Source: Streptomyces venezuelae
GTDB taxonomy: Bacteria; Actinomycetota; Actinomycetes; Streptomycetales; Streptomycetaceae
Length of the DNA: 64,000 nucleotides
Assembly: GCF_008642315.1 (NCBI RefSeq)
Contig: NZ_CP029192.1
Location: forward strand, 3,906,001-3,970,000
Reading direction: 5' to 3'
Part shown: piece after piece, positions 15,769 to 24,033 of the stretch
Numbering within the stretch: the first letter of the stretch is position 1
Layout of the letters: every line of letters starts with the position of its first letter
The notes under the pieces: model-generated
Databases searched by the model: none
Told to the model about the DNA's origin: nothing
Seen by the model: the letters and a program-made list of their open reading frames with translations, nothing else
Translations under genes and position numbers: made by a program

Positions 15769-15900
15769 TGCGGTCCCGTGCGGCACGAGGGGCGACTTTC
15801 GGAAGTCGGCGTTGTCGGCGAAGCGCCCAGTGCCCACAGTGGCTGTGGCGTGCAGGACCGGAGCGGATGCCACGGCTCCGGGGGGACAGGGAAGGGCGAG

Positions 15901-16524
15901 ATGGTGAAGCAGGAACGGGCCGCGAGGACCCGGGAGGCGCTGGTCCGCGCGGCGGCCCACGAGTTCGAGCAGACCGGGTACGAGGGCACCTCCCTCACCC
16001 GGGTCGCCGGGGCCGCGGGCATCTCGGTCGGCGCCCTCACCTTCCACTTCTCCTCCAAGGCGGGCCTCGCGCAGGCCGTGCGGACCCGCGGCGACGCCGC
16101 GGTCCGCGCGTGCGTGGCGGAGGCCGGCTCGGGCACGGCGCCCGCGCTCGACAGCGTTGTCGCGCTCACCCTCGCGCTCGCACGGCTCCTGGAGGAGGAC
16201 GAAGTGGTGCGCGCGGCCGTCCGGCTCTGGCGGGAGGTCCCGGACAGCGACGGCACGTGGTCCGCCCTGTGGCTGCCCGCGGTGGCGGAGGCCCTCGACC
16301 GCGCGGGCCGCACCGGACTCGCCCCCGCCGTCGGCGGACGCGACGTGGCACTCCTCGCGGAGTACCTCCTCGCGGGTGCGGAGTCCCGCATCCGGGGGCG
16401 GATCCACGGTCACGCGAGCGAGGGCGAAGGCGAGCGAGAGGAATCGGCCGAGGACGACGGCAGCGTCGAGCGGCACCTCTCCCGCCTCTGGGCACTCGTC
16501 CTGCCGGGCCTCTCCGGGCACTGA
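15901..16524 (+). CDS. TetR-family regulator, gamma-butyrolactone receptor-like
   Basis: This 207-residue protein starts MVKQERAARTREALVRAAAH, matching the stereotyped N-terminus of ArpA/ScbR-type proteins. The HTH is ISVGALTFHFSSKAGLA (about 38-54). The C-terminal half is weakly conserved, with AAVRLWREVP in the position of the receptor RAGVRL segment, so it may be a pseudo-receptor (ScbR2-type) that binds DNA but not butyrolactones. The ATG at 15901 follows GGGAAGGGCG; longer in-frame starts give atypical sequence. It diverges from the IS701-like gene across 246 bases holding two palindromic sites. Regulation of those genes or the cyclitol genes is inferred only. Confidence 0.87.
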   Translation: MVKQERAARTREALVRAAAHEFEQTGYEGTSLTRVAGAAGISVGALTFHFSSKAGLAQAVRTRGDAAVRACVAEAGSGTAPALDSVVALTLALARLLEEDEVVRAAVRLWREVPDSDGTWSALWLPAVAEALDRAGRTGLAPAVGGRDVALLAEYLLAGAESRIRGRIHGHASEGEGEREESAEDDGSVERHLSRLWALVLPGLSGH

Positions 16525-16656
16525 CGCCGGGGCGGAGGCCGGGCGGGACACGTACGCGAAGAACATCCAGGACTCGACGGGGCCGACCCGGCCCTGCCGC
16601 CGTGCGGACACGACACGCACGGCGCCGAGTGACGCACGTATCAGGAAGGTGGGTCG

Positions 16657-17973
16657 GTGAGCAGACGGAGTGAACCCGCTGTCCTCGCACGCGAGTCGGC
16701 TGTTCCCTGGGGCGGCACCGGAGGCGGCCCCGTCTGGGGGCGCGCCGCGGGCCGGCCCCGGCGGGGAGCCGGCGCCCCGCTGCGGACGGCGGCGCACGGG
16801 ATGCCCGGCGGGCTACCGCGCGGACGCGACCGTGACGTGCTCGCCGTGGACGACCTCCTGGACCGGGTGCGCGAGGACGGCGGCGCGGAAGGCGGCGCGG
16901 ACGCCGTCGGGCTGCGCTTCCTGCCCGCGCTCGACCGTCTCCTCCACTCCCTCGACACCGAGGCCGACCTGCACGCGGAGGGCCGCGCGGCCGCACGCTC
17001 CGCCCTGGTGACGGCCCTGCTGAAGCAGCAGCAGATGATCCGGCTGCTGCGGGACCGGCCCGAGATCGCCCTGAACGACATCCGCGCCCCGATCTTCGTC
17101 ACCGGACTGCCGGGCAGCGGCGCGGCGATGCTGCACAACGCCCTCGCCGAGCACCCCGGACTCGACGCCCCGACCCTCGCCGAACTGCACGACCCGGCGG
17201 GCCGCCCCACCACGATCCGCGGGCGCCGCGCGGCCCTCGACCGGGCCGGGAGCGTCGCGCGGGACACGGCGCTCGCCACGGCCGGGCGGGGCTCCGGGCT
17301 GCTCATCGGCGCCACGCGGCCCGGCGGCTGCCACCGGCTGCTCGGCAACGCGTTCCACGGCATGGCGGCGACGCTCGCCTGGCGCGTGCCCGGTTACGCG
17401 GCCTGGCTGGAGACGACCGACACGACCGAGGCGTACGCGTTCCACCGCGCCCAGCTCCAGGCGCTCACCTGGCGCGTCCCCGCCTCCCGCCCGGTCCTGC
17501 GCGACTCCTTCCACGCCCGCCACCTGAAGCAGCTCCTGCGGGTCTACCCCGACGCCAAGGTCGTCCAGGTGCACCGCGATCCCGCGGACACCGTCGCCGC
17601 GTGCGCCGGGATCGCGACGGCGCTGCGCGGACGTACGGCCCGGCAGGTCCGGCCCACCGGGCAGGAGTGGGCCGACCGCGTCGAGCGCCACCTCGTGGCG
17701 GCCGAGCGGGCCAGGCTCGACGTCCCCCGGGGGCGCCTGCTCGACCTGCGCTTCGACGACCTGGTGGCGGACCCGGCGGGGCAGGTGCGTGCCGTGCTCG
17801 CCTTCGCGGGCGTGACGGCGACACCGATGTTCGACCGCGTCGTGACGACGTTCGTCGCCGGGACGGCCCGCGAGGCCCGCCGCGCACGCCCCTTCCAGCC
17901 CGCCGAATTCGACCTCTCACGGCGGGAGTTGCACAGCCGCTATGCCGTGTACCGGACCAGGTACGGCGTGTGA
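16657..17973 (+). CDS. Sulfotransferase-family protein
   Basis: This 438-residue protein contains the PAPS 5'-phosphosulfate-binding P-loop IFVTGLPGSGAAMLH near residue 155. The 3'-phosphate-binding region VVQVHRDPADTVAACA lies near 305 and the core ends with LRFDDLVADP near 370. This matches the large bacterial sulfotransferase_3 family, which transfers sulfate from PAPS to alcohol or sugar acceptors. The first 50 residues are Gly/Ala/Arg-rich and may be a poorly conserved extension; a start at ATG 16801 is possible. The chosen GTG follows AGGAAGG. The acceptor is unknown. Many annotated members are unproven, so the activity is tentative. Confidence 0.82.
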   Translation: MSRRSEPAVLARESAVPWGGTGGGPVWGRAAGRPRRGAGAPLRTAAHGMPGGLPRGRDRDVLAVDDLLDRVREDGGAEGGADAVGLRFLPALDRLLHSLDTEADLHAEGRAAARSALVTALLKQQQMIRLLRDRPEIALNDIRAPIFVTGLPGSGAAMLHNALAEHPGLDAPTLAELHDPAGRPTTIRGRRAALDRAGSVARDTALATAGRGSGLLIGATRPGGCHRLLGNAFHGMAATLAWRVPGYAAWLETTDTTEAYAFHRAQLQALTWRVPASRPVLRDSFHARHLKQLLRVYPDAKVVQVHRDPADTVAACAGIATALRGRTARQVRPTGQEWADRVERHLVAAERARLDVPRGRLLDLRFDDLVADPAGQVRAVLAFAGVTATPMFDRVVTTFVAGTAREARRARPFQPAEFDLSRRELHSRYAVYRTRYGV

Positions 17974-18018
17974 GACACGAACCCTGCGCATACAGACTCA
18001 AGAAGGAGAGTGCCGTCG

Positions 18019-19371
18019 GTGACCGTGACATCTGACGAGGCGACGTCCCTGGCCCCCGGGGGGCCGACGGAGTCCGAAGGACTGGAATCAGCCATTCCTA
18101 CCGGGCGGTTGGCGTTCACCGTCGGCGTCGTCGCCCTGGGCGGACTGCTCTTCGGCTTCGACACGGGCGTCATCTCGGGAGCGCTCCTTTTCCTCAAGGA
18201 GGACTTCCACCTGACGTCCTTCCAGGAGGGCGCGGTGATCTCGTCGCTCCTGCTCGGCGCGGCGGCGGGCGCCCTGTGGAGCGGTACGCCCGCCGACCGC
18301 TGGGGACGGCGGAAGACGCTGATCGTCATCGCCGCCACCTTCACGCTCGGGCTGCTGCTCGCCACCCTGGCCGCCGGCTTCTGGACGCTGGTCGCCGCGC
18401 GCGTGATCCTCGGGCTCGCCGTCGGCTCCGCCTCCTCGCTCGTCCCGCTCTACCTCGCCGAGGTGGCGCCGCCCCGGCTGCGCGGCCGCCTCATCACGGT
18501 CAACCAGATCCTGCTCACCGCGGGCATCCTCGTCTCGTACCTGATCAACCTCTGGTTCGCCGATGACGCCAACTGGCGCGCGATGTTCGGCGCGGGTCTG
18601 CTCCCGTCCGTCCTGATGCTGGTCGGCCTCTTCTTCGTCCCCGAGAGCCCGGTGTGGCTCCAGCGGCGCAGGCGCGGCGAGGTGATGTCACGGGCGAAGG
18701 GCGCGAGCCACGGCACACTGCGCGGGATGCTCGCCGAGCCCGTCGTGCGGCGCGCGCTGCTGATCGGCGTCACGATCGGCGCGGTGCAGCAGTTCGCGGG
18801 GATCAACACGATCATCTACTACGCCCCCAGCATCATGCAGCGCGCCGGGCTCCCCGCCACGAACTCGATCATGTACTCGGTCGCCATCGGCGTCGCCAAC
18901 CTGCTGATGACGGTCGCCGCGATCCCGCTGGTCGACCGGGCGGGCCGCAAGCCGCTGCTCCTGCTCTCCCTGGTGGGCATGGCCGCGGCGCTCGTGCCGC
19001 TCGGCTGCGCGCTGAACGGCGCGTTCGGCGGGGCCTCGCACGTGGTCAGCCTTGTCTCCATGGGGCTCTACGTCTCCGCCTTCGCGGTCGGCATCGGACC
19101 GGTGTTCTGGATCCTCGCCGCCGAGGTCTTCCCGCCCGCCGTACGGGCCAAGGGGGTCGCGCTGTGCGTCCTCGTCAACTGGTCCGCCAACTTCGTCGTG
19201 GGCCAGCTCTTCCTGCCCGCCGCCGACCAGTTCGGCGAGGCGAGCGTCTTCTGGTTCTTCGCCGCGGTCTGCGTCGCGGCGCTGGTCTTCGTGGTGCGCA
19301 CGGTCCCCGAGACGAAGAACCGCTCGTTCGACGCGATCCAGCGGGAACTGGCCGCAGGCGCGCGGCACTAA
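18019..19371 (+). CDS. MFS sugar/polyol transporter
   Basis: This 450-residue, 12-TM protein belongs to the sugar porter family. Diagnostic motifs are GGLLFGFDTGVISGALL in TM1, DRWGRRK in loop 2-3, PESPVWL near the middle, QQFAGINTIIYYAPSI in TM7, and the C-terminal VPETKNRSF. The central loop is short. It probably carries a monosaccharide or polyol with protons. AAGGAG (18003-18008) sits 10 bases before GTG 18019, which I take as the start; GTG 18010 is too close to that site. It follows the sulfotransferase gene by 45 bases and may share its transcript. A link to cyclitol uptake is possible, but nothing in the sequence shows it. Confidence 0.88.
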   Translation: MTVTSDEATSLAPGGPTESEGLESAIPTGRLAFTVGVVALGGLLFGFDTGVISGALLFLKEDFHLTSFQEGAVISSLLLGAAAGALWSGTPADRWGRRKTLIVIAATFTLGLLLATLAAGFWTLVAARVILGLAVGSASSLVPLYLAEVAPPRLRGRLITVNQILLTAGILVSYLINLWFADDANWRAMFGAGLLPSVLMLVGLFFVPESPVWLQRRRRGEVMSRAKGASHGTLRGMLAEPVVRRALLIGVTIGAVQQFAGINTIIYYAPSIMQRAGLPATNSIMYSVAIGVANLLMTVAAIPLVDRAGRKPLLLLSLVGMAAALVPLGCALNGAFGGASHVVSLVSMGLYVSAFAVGIGPVFWILAAEVFPPAVRAKGVALCVLVNWSANFVVGQLFLPAADQFGEASVFWFFAAVCVAALVFVVRTVPETKNRSFDAIQRELAAGARH

Positions 19372-19374
19372 TCC

Positions 19375-19390
19375 TTGCATCAGGATGCAA
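19375..19390. promoter_or_regulatory. Candidate MarR-type operator upstream of the acyltransferase gene
   Basis: TTGCAT-CAGG-ATGCAA is a perfect 6-bp inverted repeat with a 4-base centre, 24 bases before the acyltransferase ATG. TTGCA/TGCAA palindromes are typical MarR operators. A related site overlaps the promoter of the MarR gene at 20741-20760. Confidence 0.5.
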
Positions 19391-19414
19391 TCTAACTCAC
19401 TCACGGAGGTTCCC

Positions 19415-20653
19415 ATGGCGACGGATGTCGCACCCCCCAGCAGGACCACCGGCACAGCCGGTGCAGACAGCACAGCCGGCGCAGCCGGTACGGCCGGTAC
19501 GGACCCCGCCCCGGCCGCGAGACCGGTCGGCTTCGCCCGGCTCCCCTCGCTGACCGGCCTGCGCTTCATCGCCGCGGTCATGGTCTTCCTCTTCCACGCG
19601 TCCCTGACCACCGAGCCGCCACTGAACCCCTTCAGCGGCGACGTCTCGGACTTCTTCCACGCCGCCGCCAGCAAGACCGGGTGGATGGGCGTCACGTTCT
19701 TCTTCCTGCTCAGCGGCTTCATCCTGACCTACTCCGCGCGCCAGGACGACACGCCCCGCAGGTTCTGGCGCCGCCGCCTCGTCAAGCTCTACCCGAGCCA
19801 CGTGGTCGGCTGGATCGGCGCGATGGTGCTGTTCGCCGCGGCCACCGCGACCTGGCAGCAGTGGCTGCCCAACCTGCTCCTGCTGCAGACGTGGATCCCC
19901 GACTACCACACGTACCTGAGCATCAACCCGCCGAGCTGGTCGCTCTCCTGCGAGGTCTTCTTCTACCTCTGCTTCCCCCTGTTGCACCGCTGGATCTCGG
20001 CGATACGCCCCGAGCGGCTGTGGGCGTGGGCCGGCGGCCTGGTCGCCGTCATCACCGCGATCCCCGCGCTCGGCTACCTGCTGCTGCCCGACGGCACGAT
20101 GTCCAACGGCTTCCCGGTCTCCGAGGTCCAGTACTGGGCCGTCTACATGCTGCCGCCGGTGCGCACCCTCGACTTCGTCCTCGGCATCGTCATGGCGCGC
20201 ATCCTCATGACCGGCCGCTGGATCAACCTGGGGATGCTGCCCGCCTGCGGTCTCGTCGCCGTCGGGTACGCGATCGCCAACGCCACGCCCTGGCTCTTCG
20301 GCCTCAACGCGGCGGCGCTCATCCCGTTCGCCCTGCTCATCCCCGCCGTCGCCGCCACCGACCTGCGCGGGGGCCGCTCCCCGTTCCGCGGGCGCGTGAT
20401 GGTGTGGCTGGGCGAGGTGTCGTTCGCCTTCTACATCGTGCACAACGTCCTTCTGGTGCACGTCCGTTCGCTGATCGGCGAGACGCGGCAGTTCGGGTTC
20501 GCCGGCGGCATGGGCGTCATGGTCCTGTACTTCGTGGTGTGCATGGCCTTCGCGTGGCTGCTGCACAAGGGCGTCGAGATGCCGCTGATGCGGCGGTTCG
20601 CCAAGCCGCGCGCGGAGCGCCGGGCCGCACCCCGCGCGGAGCGCCGCCCGTAG
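19415..20653 (+). CDS. Acyltransferase 3-family integral membrane protein
   Basis: This 412-residue protein has an Ala/Thr/Gly-rich N-terminus (about 1-40). About ten transmembrane segments follow, typical of the acyltransferase 3 (OafA/NodX) family. The catalytic-type His is in MVFLFHASL near residue 68. The sequences FFFLLSGFILTYS and NPPSWSLSCEVFFYL are hallmarks of the family. These enzymes O-acylate sugars, polyketides or other compounds at the membrane. The ATG at 19415 follows ACGGAGG. The C-terminus repeats PRAERR. A MarR-type palindrome lies just upstream and the MarR gene follows, so control by that regulator is likely. The acceptor is unknown. Confidence 0.87.
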   Translation: MATDVAPPSRTTGTAGADSTAGAAGTAGTDPAPAARPVGFARLPSLTGLRFIAAVMVFLFHASLTTEPPLNPFSGDVSDFFHAAASKTGWMGVTFFFLLSGFILTYSARQDDTPRRFWRRRLVKLYPSHVVGWIGAMVLFAAATATWQQWLPNLLLLQTWIPDYHTYLSINPPSWSLSCEVFFYLCFPLLHRWISAIRPERLWAWAGGLVAVITAIPALGYLLLPDGTMSNGFPVSEVQYWAVYMLPPVRTLDFVLGIVMARILMTGRWINLGMLPACGLVAVGYAIANATPWLFGLNAAALIPFALLIPAVAATDLRGGRSPFRGRVMVWLGEVSFAFYIVHNVLLVHVRSLIGETRQFGFAGGMGVMVLYFVVCMAFAWLLHKGVEMPLMRRFAKPRAERRAAPRAERRP

Positions 20654-20661
20654 CCACGACG

Positions 20662-20700
20662 AGAGCCGGCGTGCCCCGCCCGGGGGTGCGCCGGCTCTTC
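20662..20700 (+). terminator. Hairpin terminator after the acyltransferase gene
   Basis: AGAGCCGGCG (20662-20671) pairs perfectly with CGCCGGCTCT (20689-20698) around a 17-base loop, directly after the acyltransferase stop. There is no long T-run, as is usual in Streptomyces. Confidence 0.75.
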
Positions 20701-20733
20701 CGTGCGTCCACATGCTGGCCCTCGTGACGCACC

Positions 20734-20763
20734 TTGACCTATGCTTGCAAAGGCAAGTATTTC
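20734..20763 (+). promoter_or_regulatory. marR promoter with operator in the spacer
   Basis: The -35 box TTGACC (20734-20739) and the -10-like TATTTC (20758-20763) are 18 bases apart. The inverted repeat ATGCTTGC-AAAG-GCAAGTAT (20741-20760) fills the spacer. A repressor bound there would block RNA polymerase, so autoregulation by the MarR product is the likely reading. Confidence 0.6.
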
Positions 20764-20854
20764 ACACTGCTGTGACGACACCGTGGGGCGCCGAGCCGCT
20801 TCCCAGGGGGCCGGGGTTCGGGCGCAGGCGGATATCGGGACGGTGAAGGACGGC

Positions 20855-21304
20855 ATGGCGACTGCCGCGCGCGGACGACTCAGTGGCGAACTCGAACTGT
20901 GGAGGCAGCTGCTGCTCCTGGTCAACGGGGTGAGCACGACGCTCGACAAGAAGCTCCAGCGCCAACACGGCGTGACCGCCTCGGAGTTCACCGCCCTGTC
21001 GGTCCTGGGGCGCGGCGCGCTGCGGATGCAGGAGCTCGCCGACTCGGTGGGGTCGAGCCAGTCCACGATGAGCCGGCTGGTGACCCGCCTGGAGAACGAG
21101 GACCTGGTCGCCCGCACGGTCGGCGAGGAGGACCGGCGGGTGATGTTCGCCCACCTCACCGCCGAGGGCAAGAAGCTGGTCGCCCAGGCGCAGGGCACGT
21201 TCGCCAAGGAGCTGTCGCTCGCCCTGGACATGGCCTCCTTCGAGCCGGAGACGGCATCCCTGGTCAACCGGCTCCGGCACACCCCGGCGCCGCCGGCCCG
21301 GTAG
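20855..21304 (+). CDS. MarR-family transcriptional regulator
   Basis: This 149-residue winged-helix protein has LQRQHGVTASEFTALSVL near residue 38, the recognition helix in SVGSSQSTMSRLVTRLE near 63-79, and the wing around VGEEDRRVMFAHLTAEG, all standard MarR features. The ATG at 20855 follows GAAGGA by 5 bases; an in-frame ATG at 20741 would lie inside the operator and is rejected. MarR proteins are dimeric repressors released by phenolic or oxidant ligands. Likely targets are itself and the acyltransferase gene. The minus-strand operon ending at 21375 shows no matching site at its start. Confidence 0.9.
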   Translation: MATAARGRLSGELELWRQLLLLVNGVSTTLDKKLQRQHGVTASEFTALSVLGRGALRMQELADSVGSSQSTMSRLVTRLENEDLVARTVGEEDRRVMFAHLTAEGKKLVAQAQGTFAKELSLALDMASFEPETASLVNRLRHTPAPPAR

Positions 21305-21316
21305 CGGGAGCACGCG

Positions 21317-21362
21317 ACGGAGCCCGGCGGGGGCGGCTCTCACCGCCCCGGCCGGGCTCCGT
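21317..21362. terminator. Bidirectional terminator between marR and the hydrolase
   Basis: ACGGAGCCCGG (21317-21327) pairs with CCGGGCTCCGT (21352-21362), extended by an inner GGGGCGG/CCGCCCC stem. It separates the convergent MarR gene and the alpha/beta hydrolase gene. Confidence 0.8.
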
Positions 21363-21374
21363 ACGGCAGCAGGC

Positions 21375-22178
21375 TCAGGCCGCCTCGGTCTCGCCCTTCG
21401 CGTCGTCCTCCGCGAGGAACTCCTCGACCAGCTCGGCCAGTTCGGCGGGCTTCTCGAAGACCGCGAAGTGACCGGCGTCCAGCTCGGCGTACCGGCTGCC
21501 CTTGATGGCCGCGTGCAGCGCGCGCGAGTGCTGGACCGGGATCATGTTGTCGTGCGTGGCGCCGATCACCAGCGTCGGCGCGGTGATCTTCGGCAGCTGC
21601 TCGGTGATGTCGAGCTCCAGGTTGAGCGCGATCTGCCGGCCGATGCCCGCGGGGACGCCGCCCGAGACCATCTCCTCGACGCCCGAGACGCCGAAGGAGT
21701 TGACCTGCGCCGTGGTCCAGCCGTTCAGCTGGAGGAACCGGCCGAACGTCTCGTGGTCGAGCTGGTCGAGGCGGTGCCACAGGTCGAAGTAGAGCTGCTG
21801 GCGCGCGTCGTTCTTGATCCAGCCGGTGAGCAGCACGAGGCGGCGCACCTTCTCCGGGTGCGCGGCCGCGTAGGCGGCGACGGCGAGCGCGCCCTGCGAC
21901 CAGCCCACCAGGTCGACGGGGCCTTCGGCGCTGCTGTCCTCGATCGCGGCGTCGATCTGGTCGACGAGCAGGTCCAGGGTGAGCGGACCGCCCTCGTCCT
22001 CGGTGGCGCCGCTGCCCGAGTAGTTGGGGACGACGACGGTGCGGCGGTCACTGAAGGTGTCGCGCAGCTGGTCGTACGTTCCCGCGTCGCCGCCGGTGCC
22101 GTGGACCAGGACGAGGCCGGGGCCGGTGCCGGTCTCGAAGTACTCCACCTTGGAGCCGTGCGTCGAAGCGAAAGGCAT
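21375..22178 (-). CDS. Alpha/beta-fold hydrolase
   Basis: This 267-residue soluble hydrolase has the oxyanion segment LVHGTGGDAGTYDQL near residue 25. The nucleophile elbow GWSQGA is near 93, an acid candidate is in VIGATHDNMIPV near 215, and the catalytic His is in DAGHFAVFEKP near 243. It resembles small esterases or haloperoxidase-like hydrolases; the substrate is unknown. AAGGAGAAAGCG precedes the ATG at 22178. It is the last gene of a minus-strand run (quinone oxidoreductase, MFS, flavin oxidase, hydrolase) with gaps of 43, 77 and 113 bases. It may therefore tailor or deacylate the same product. Confidence 0.88.
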   Translation of the reverse strand: MPFASTHGSKVEYFETGTGPGLVLVHGTGGDAGTYDQLRDTFSDRRTVVVPNYSGSGATEDEGGPLTLDLLVDQIDAAIEDSSAEGPVDLVGWSQGALAVAAYAAAHPEKVRRLVLLTGWIKNDARQQLYFDLWHRLDQLDHETFGRFLQLNGWTTAQVNSFGVSGVEEMVSGGVPAGIGRQIALNLELDITEQLPKITAPTLVIGATHDNMIPVQHSRALHAAIKGSRYAELDAGHFAVFEKPAELAELVEEFLAEDDAKGETEAA

Positions 22179-22291
22179 CGCTTTCTCCTTGTCGTCGTGT
22201 TCGTTCTGCTGTCGTGCGGGAGGGGAGGCCGCGCCGGTTGTGGGGCCGGCGCGGCGCCGCGGCCCGGGGAGGGACCGCGGAGATCAGGGGG

Positions 22292-23956
22292 TCAGCCCGC
22301 GGAGGGCTCGACGGACTGGGCGTGGCGCAGGATGCCGCGCGGGTCCCAGGCGGCCTTCACGCGCTGCAGGCGCGGGTAGTTGTCCTTGTAGTACAGGGCG
22401 TGCCACGGCGTCTTCGAGGTGTTGTGCGCCGGGTCGCCGAGGTCGACGTCGGCGTAGTTGACGAAGCAGCCGTCGTTGACGCGGCCCGGCGCGGGGACGC
22501 CGCCGGAGGCGCTGTAGACGTCGCGGTAGAACTCGCGCACCCACGCCAGGTGCCGCTCGTCCTCGGCGGCGTCCTGCCAGAACGCGAGGTACTGCAGCTT
22601 CATCACCGAGTCCCGCTGGGCCACCGCGGTCGCGTCGGGCGCGACGGCGTTGACGCGCCCGCCGTACCCCGCGATGAGCAGCAGCGCCGCCGGGTTGGTG
22701 TAGTCGGTGCGGGTCAGGTGGTGGTACGCGGCGGAGAGCTGGTCGTCGGGGAAACTCGCGCGCATGTACGCGGACTTGTCCTCGAAGCGCAGCGTCGGGT
22801 CGCCGCCCGCGAAGCCGGGCCACTTGGTGGCGTGCAGGAACGGCAGCCGCTGAGTGCTCGCCTGCGGCTTGACGGGCACGCCCGCGCCGACGGCGGCGAC
22901 GAACGCGTCCAGGTCGGCCTCGGCGCCGGCGCGGGTGGCGTCGAGCTGCGTGACCATCGTGATCGCGCCCGCCGCCTTGTGGGCCGCCTTGAGCTGGCTG
23001 AACAGGTCGAGGTGGGCGGCGTCGGGGCCGCCGTGGGCGACGAACCAGTCGCCGTAGTTCTTCACCAGACGCTTGAAGCCCGTCTGCGTCAGACCGTCCC
23101 AGGACCAGGTGACGGTGGACGTGAGCAGCTCCGCGGGCGGGCGGGGCAGGAGCTTCGCCGGATCGGATCCTGTGGCGTCGGGGGTGCGGAGCAGGTACTT
23201 GGTGACGATGCCGAAGTTGCCGCCGCCGCCTCCGGTGTGCGCCCACCACAGGTCGCGCAGGCGGGCGTCGGCGCTGTCCCGGGTGGCGACCACCTTGCGC
23301 ACGGTCTTGTCCTTGTCCACCGTCACGACCTCGACGCCGTGCAGGTGGTCGACGGTGAGCCCGAACAGGCGGGACAGCGCGCCGTAGCCGCCGCCGACGA
23401 TGTGGCCGCCGGCCGCCACCGACGGGCAGGAGCCGCCGGGCAGCGTGACGCCCCAGCGCTTGAACAGGGTGCTGTAGACGTCGGAGAGCCAGGCGCCCGG
23501 CTCCACCACGAAGACCCGCTGACCGGCGTCGTACGTCACCGACGCGAGCTGCGACAGATCGATGACGACCTTGATGTCGGAGCTGGTGGTGAAGTTCTCG
23601 TAGCAGTGCCCGCCGCTGCGCACCGCGACGCGCTTGCCCGCGGCGACGGCCTCCTTGACGGCGTCGACCACCTGGTCGGCACTGGTCACCAGACGTACGT
23701 AGTCGGGGCTGCCGACCCAGCGCTGGTTGGTGCCGCGGATCAGCTCCGGGTAGCGGGCGTCGTCGGGCCGCACGGTGACCGCGGGACCGGCCGCCGACGA
23801 GGCGGTGGACGCGGCGCGGACGGACGTGGCCCGGACGGACGTGGCCCGGACGGGCGCGGCCTCGGCGAATCCCGCGCCGGGGACCGTCGCGCCCAGGGCG
23901 ACGCCGCCCGCCACCGCGGATCGCCGCAGGACCTTGCGCCGGGTGAGCTCACTCAT
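22292..23956 (-). CDS. Tat-exported FAD-linked oxidase, berberine-bridge-enzyme type
   Basis: This 554-residue protein has a twin-arginine signal (LTRRKVLRRSAVAGG, then a hydrophobic stretch ending about residue 35). An FAD_binding_4 domain (about 75-250) and a C-terminal BBE domain (about 505-550, with VNYADVDLGD and LYYKDNYPRLQRVKA) follow. RSGGHCYEN carries the His and GGSCPSVAAGG the Cys expected for bicovalent 8-alpha-histidyl, 6-S-cysteinyl FAD. Such enzymes oxidise alcohols, sugars or secondary-metabolite intermediates with oxygen, outside the membrane. The alanine-rich linker contains a VRATS repeat. It lies in an operon with an MFS exporter and a quinone oxidoreductase. Oxidation of an exported product is plausible. 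Confidence 0.9.
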   Translation of the reverse strand: MSELTRRKVLRRSAVAGGVALGATVPGAGFAEAAPVRATSVRATSVRAASTASSAAGPAVTVRPDDARYPELIRGTNQRWVGSPDYVRLVTSADQVVDAVKEAVAAGKRVAVRSGGHCYENFTTSSDIKVVIDLSQLASVTYDAGQRVFVVEPGAWLSDVYSTLFKRWGVTLPGGSCPSVAAGGHIVGGGYGALSRLFGLTVDHLHGVEVVTVDKDKTVRKVVATRDSADARLRDLWWAHTGGGGGNFGIVTKYLLRTPDATGSDPAKLLPRPPAELLTSTVTWSWDGLTQTGFKRLVKNYGDWFVAHGGPDAAHLDLFSQLKAAHKAAGAITMVTQLDATRAGAEADLDAFVAAVGAGVPVKPQASTQRLPFLHATKWPGFAGGDPTLRFEDKSAYMRASFPDDQLSAAYHHLTRTDYTNPAALLLIAGYGGRVNAVAPDATAVAQRDSVMKLQYLAFWQDAAEDERHLAWVREFYRDVYSASGGVPAPGRVNDGCFVNYADVDLGDPAHNTSKTPWHALYYKDNYPRLQRVKAAWDPRGILRHAQSVEPSAG

Positions 23957-24033
23957 CAGTGCTACTCCAGGAGAAGTCGGGTGCCACAGGTGGTTGCTGC
24001 GGCAGGTGGGGCCGCGGACGACGGGGGCCTGCC

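Noticed and set aside
20741..21304. MarR gene starting at ATG 20741
   Set aside because: That ATG is inside the promoter/operator palindrome, and the additional 38 residues are unlike any MarR N-terminus.
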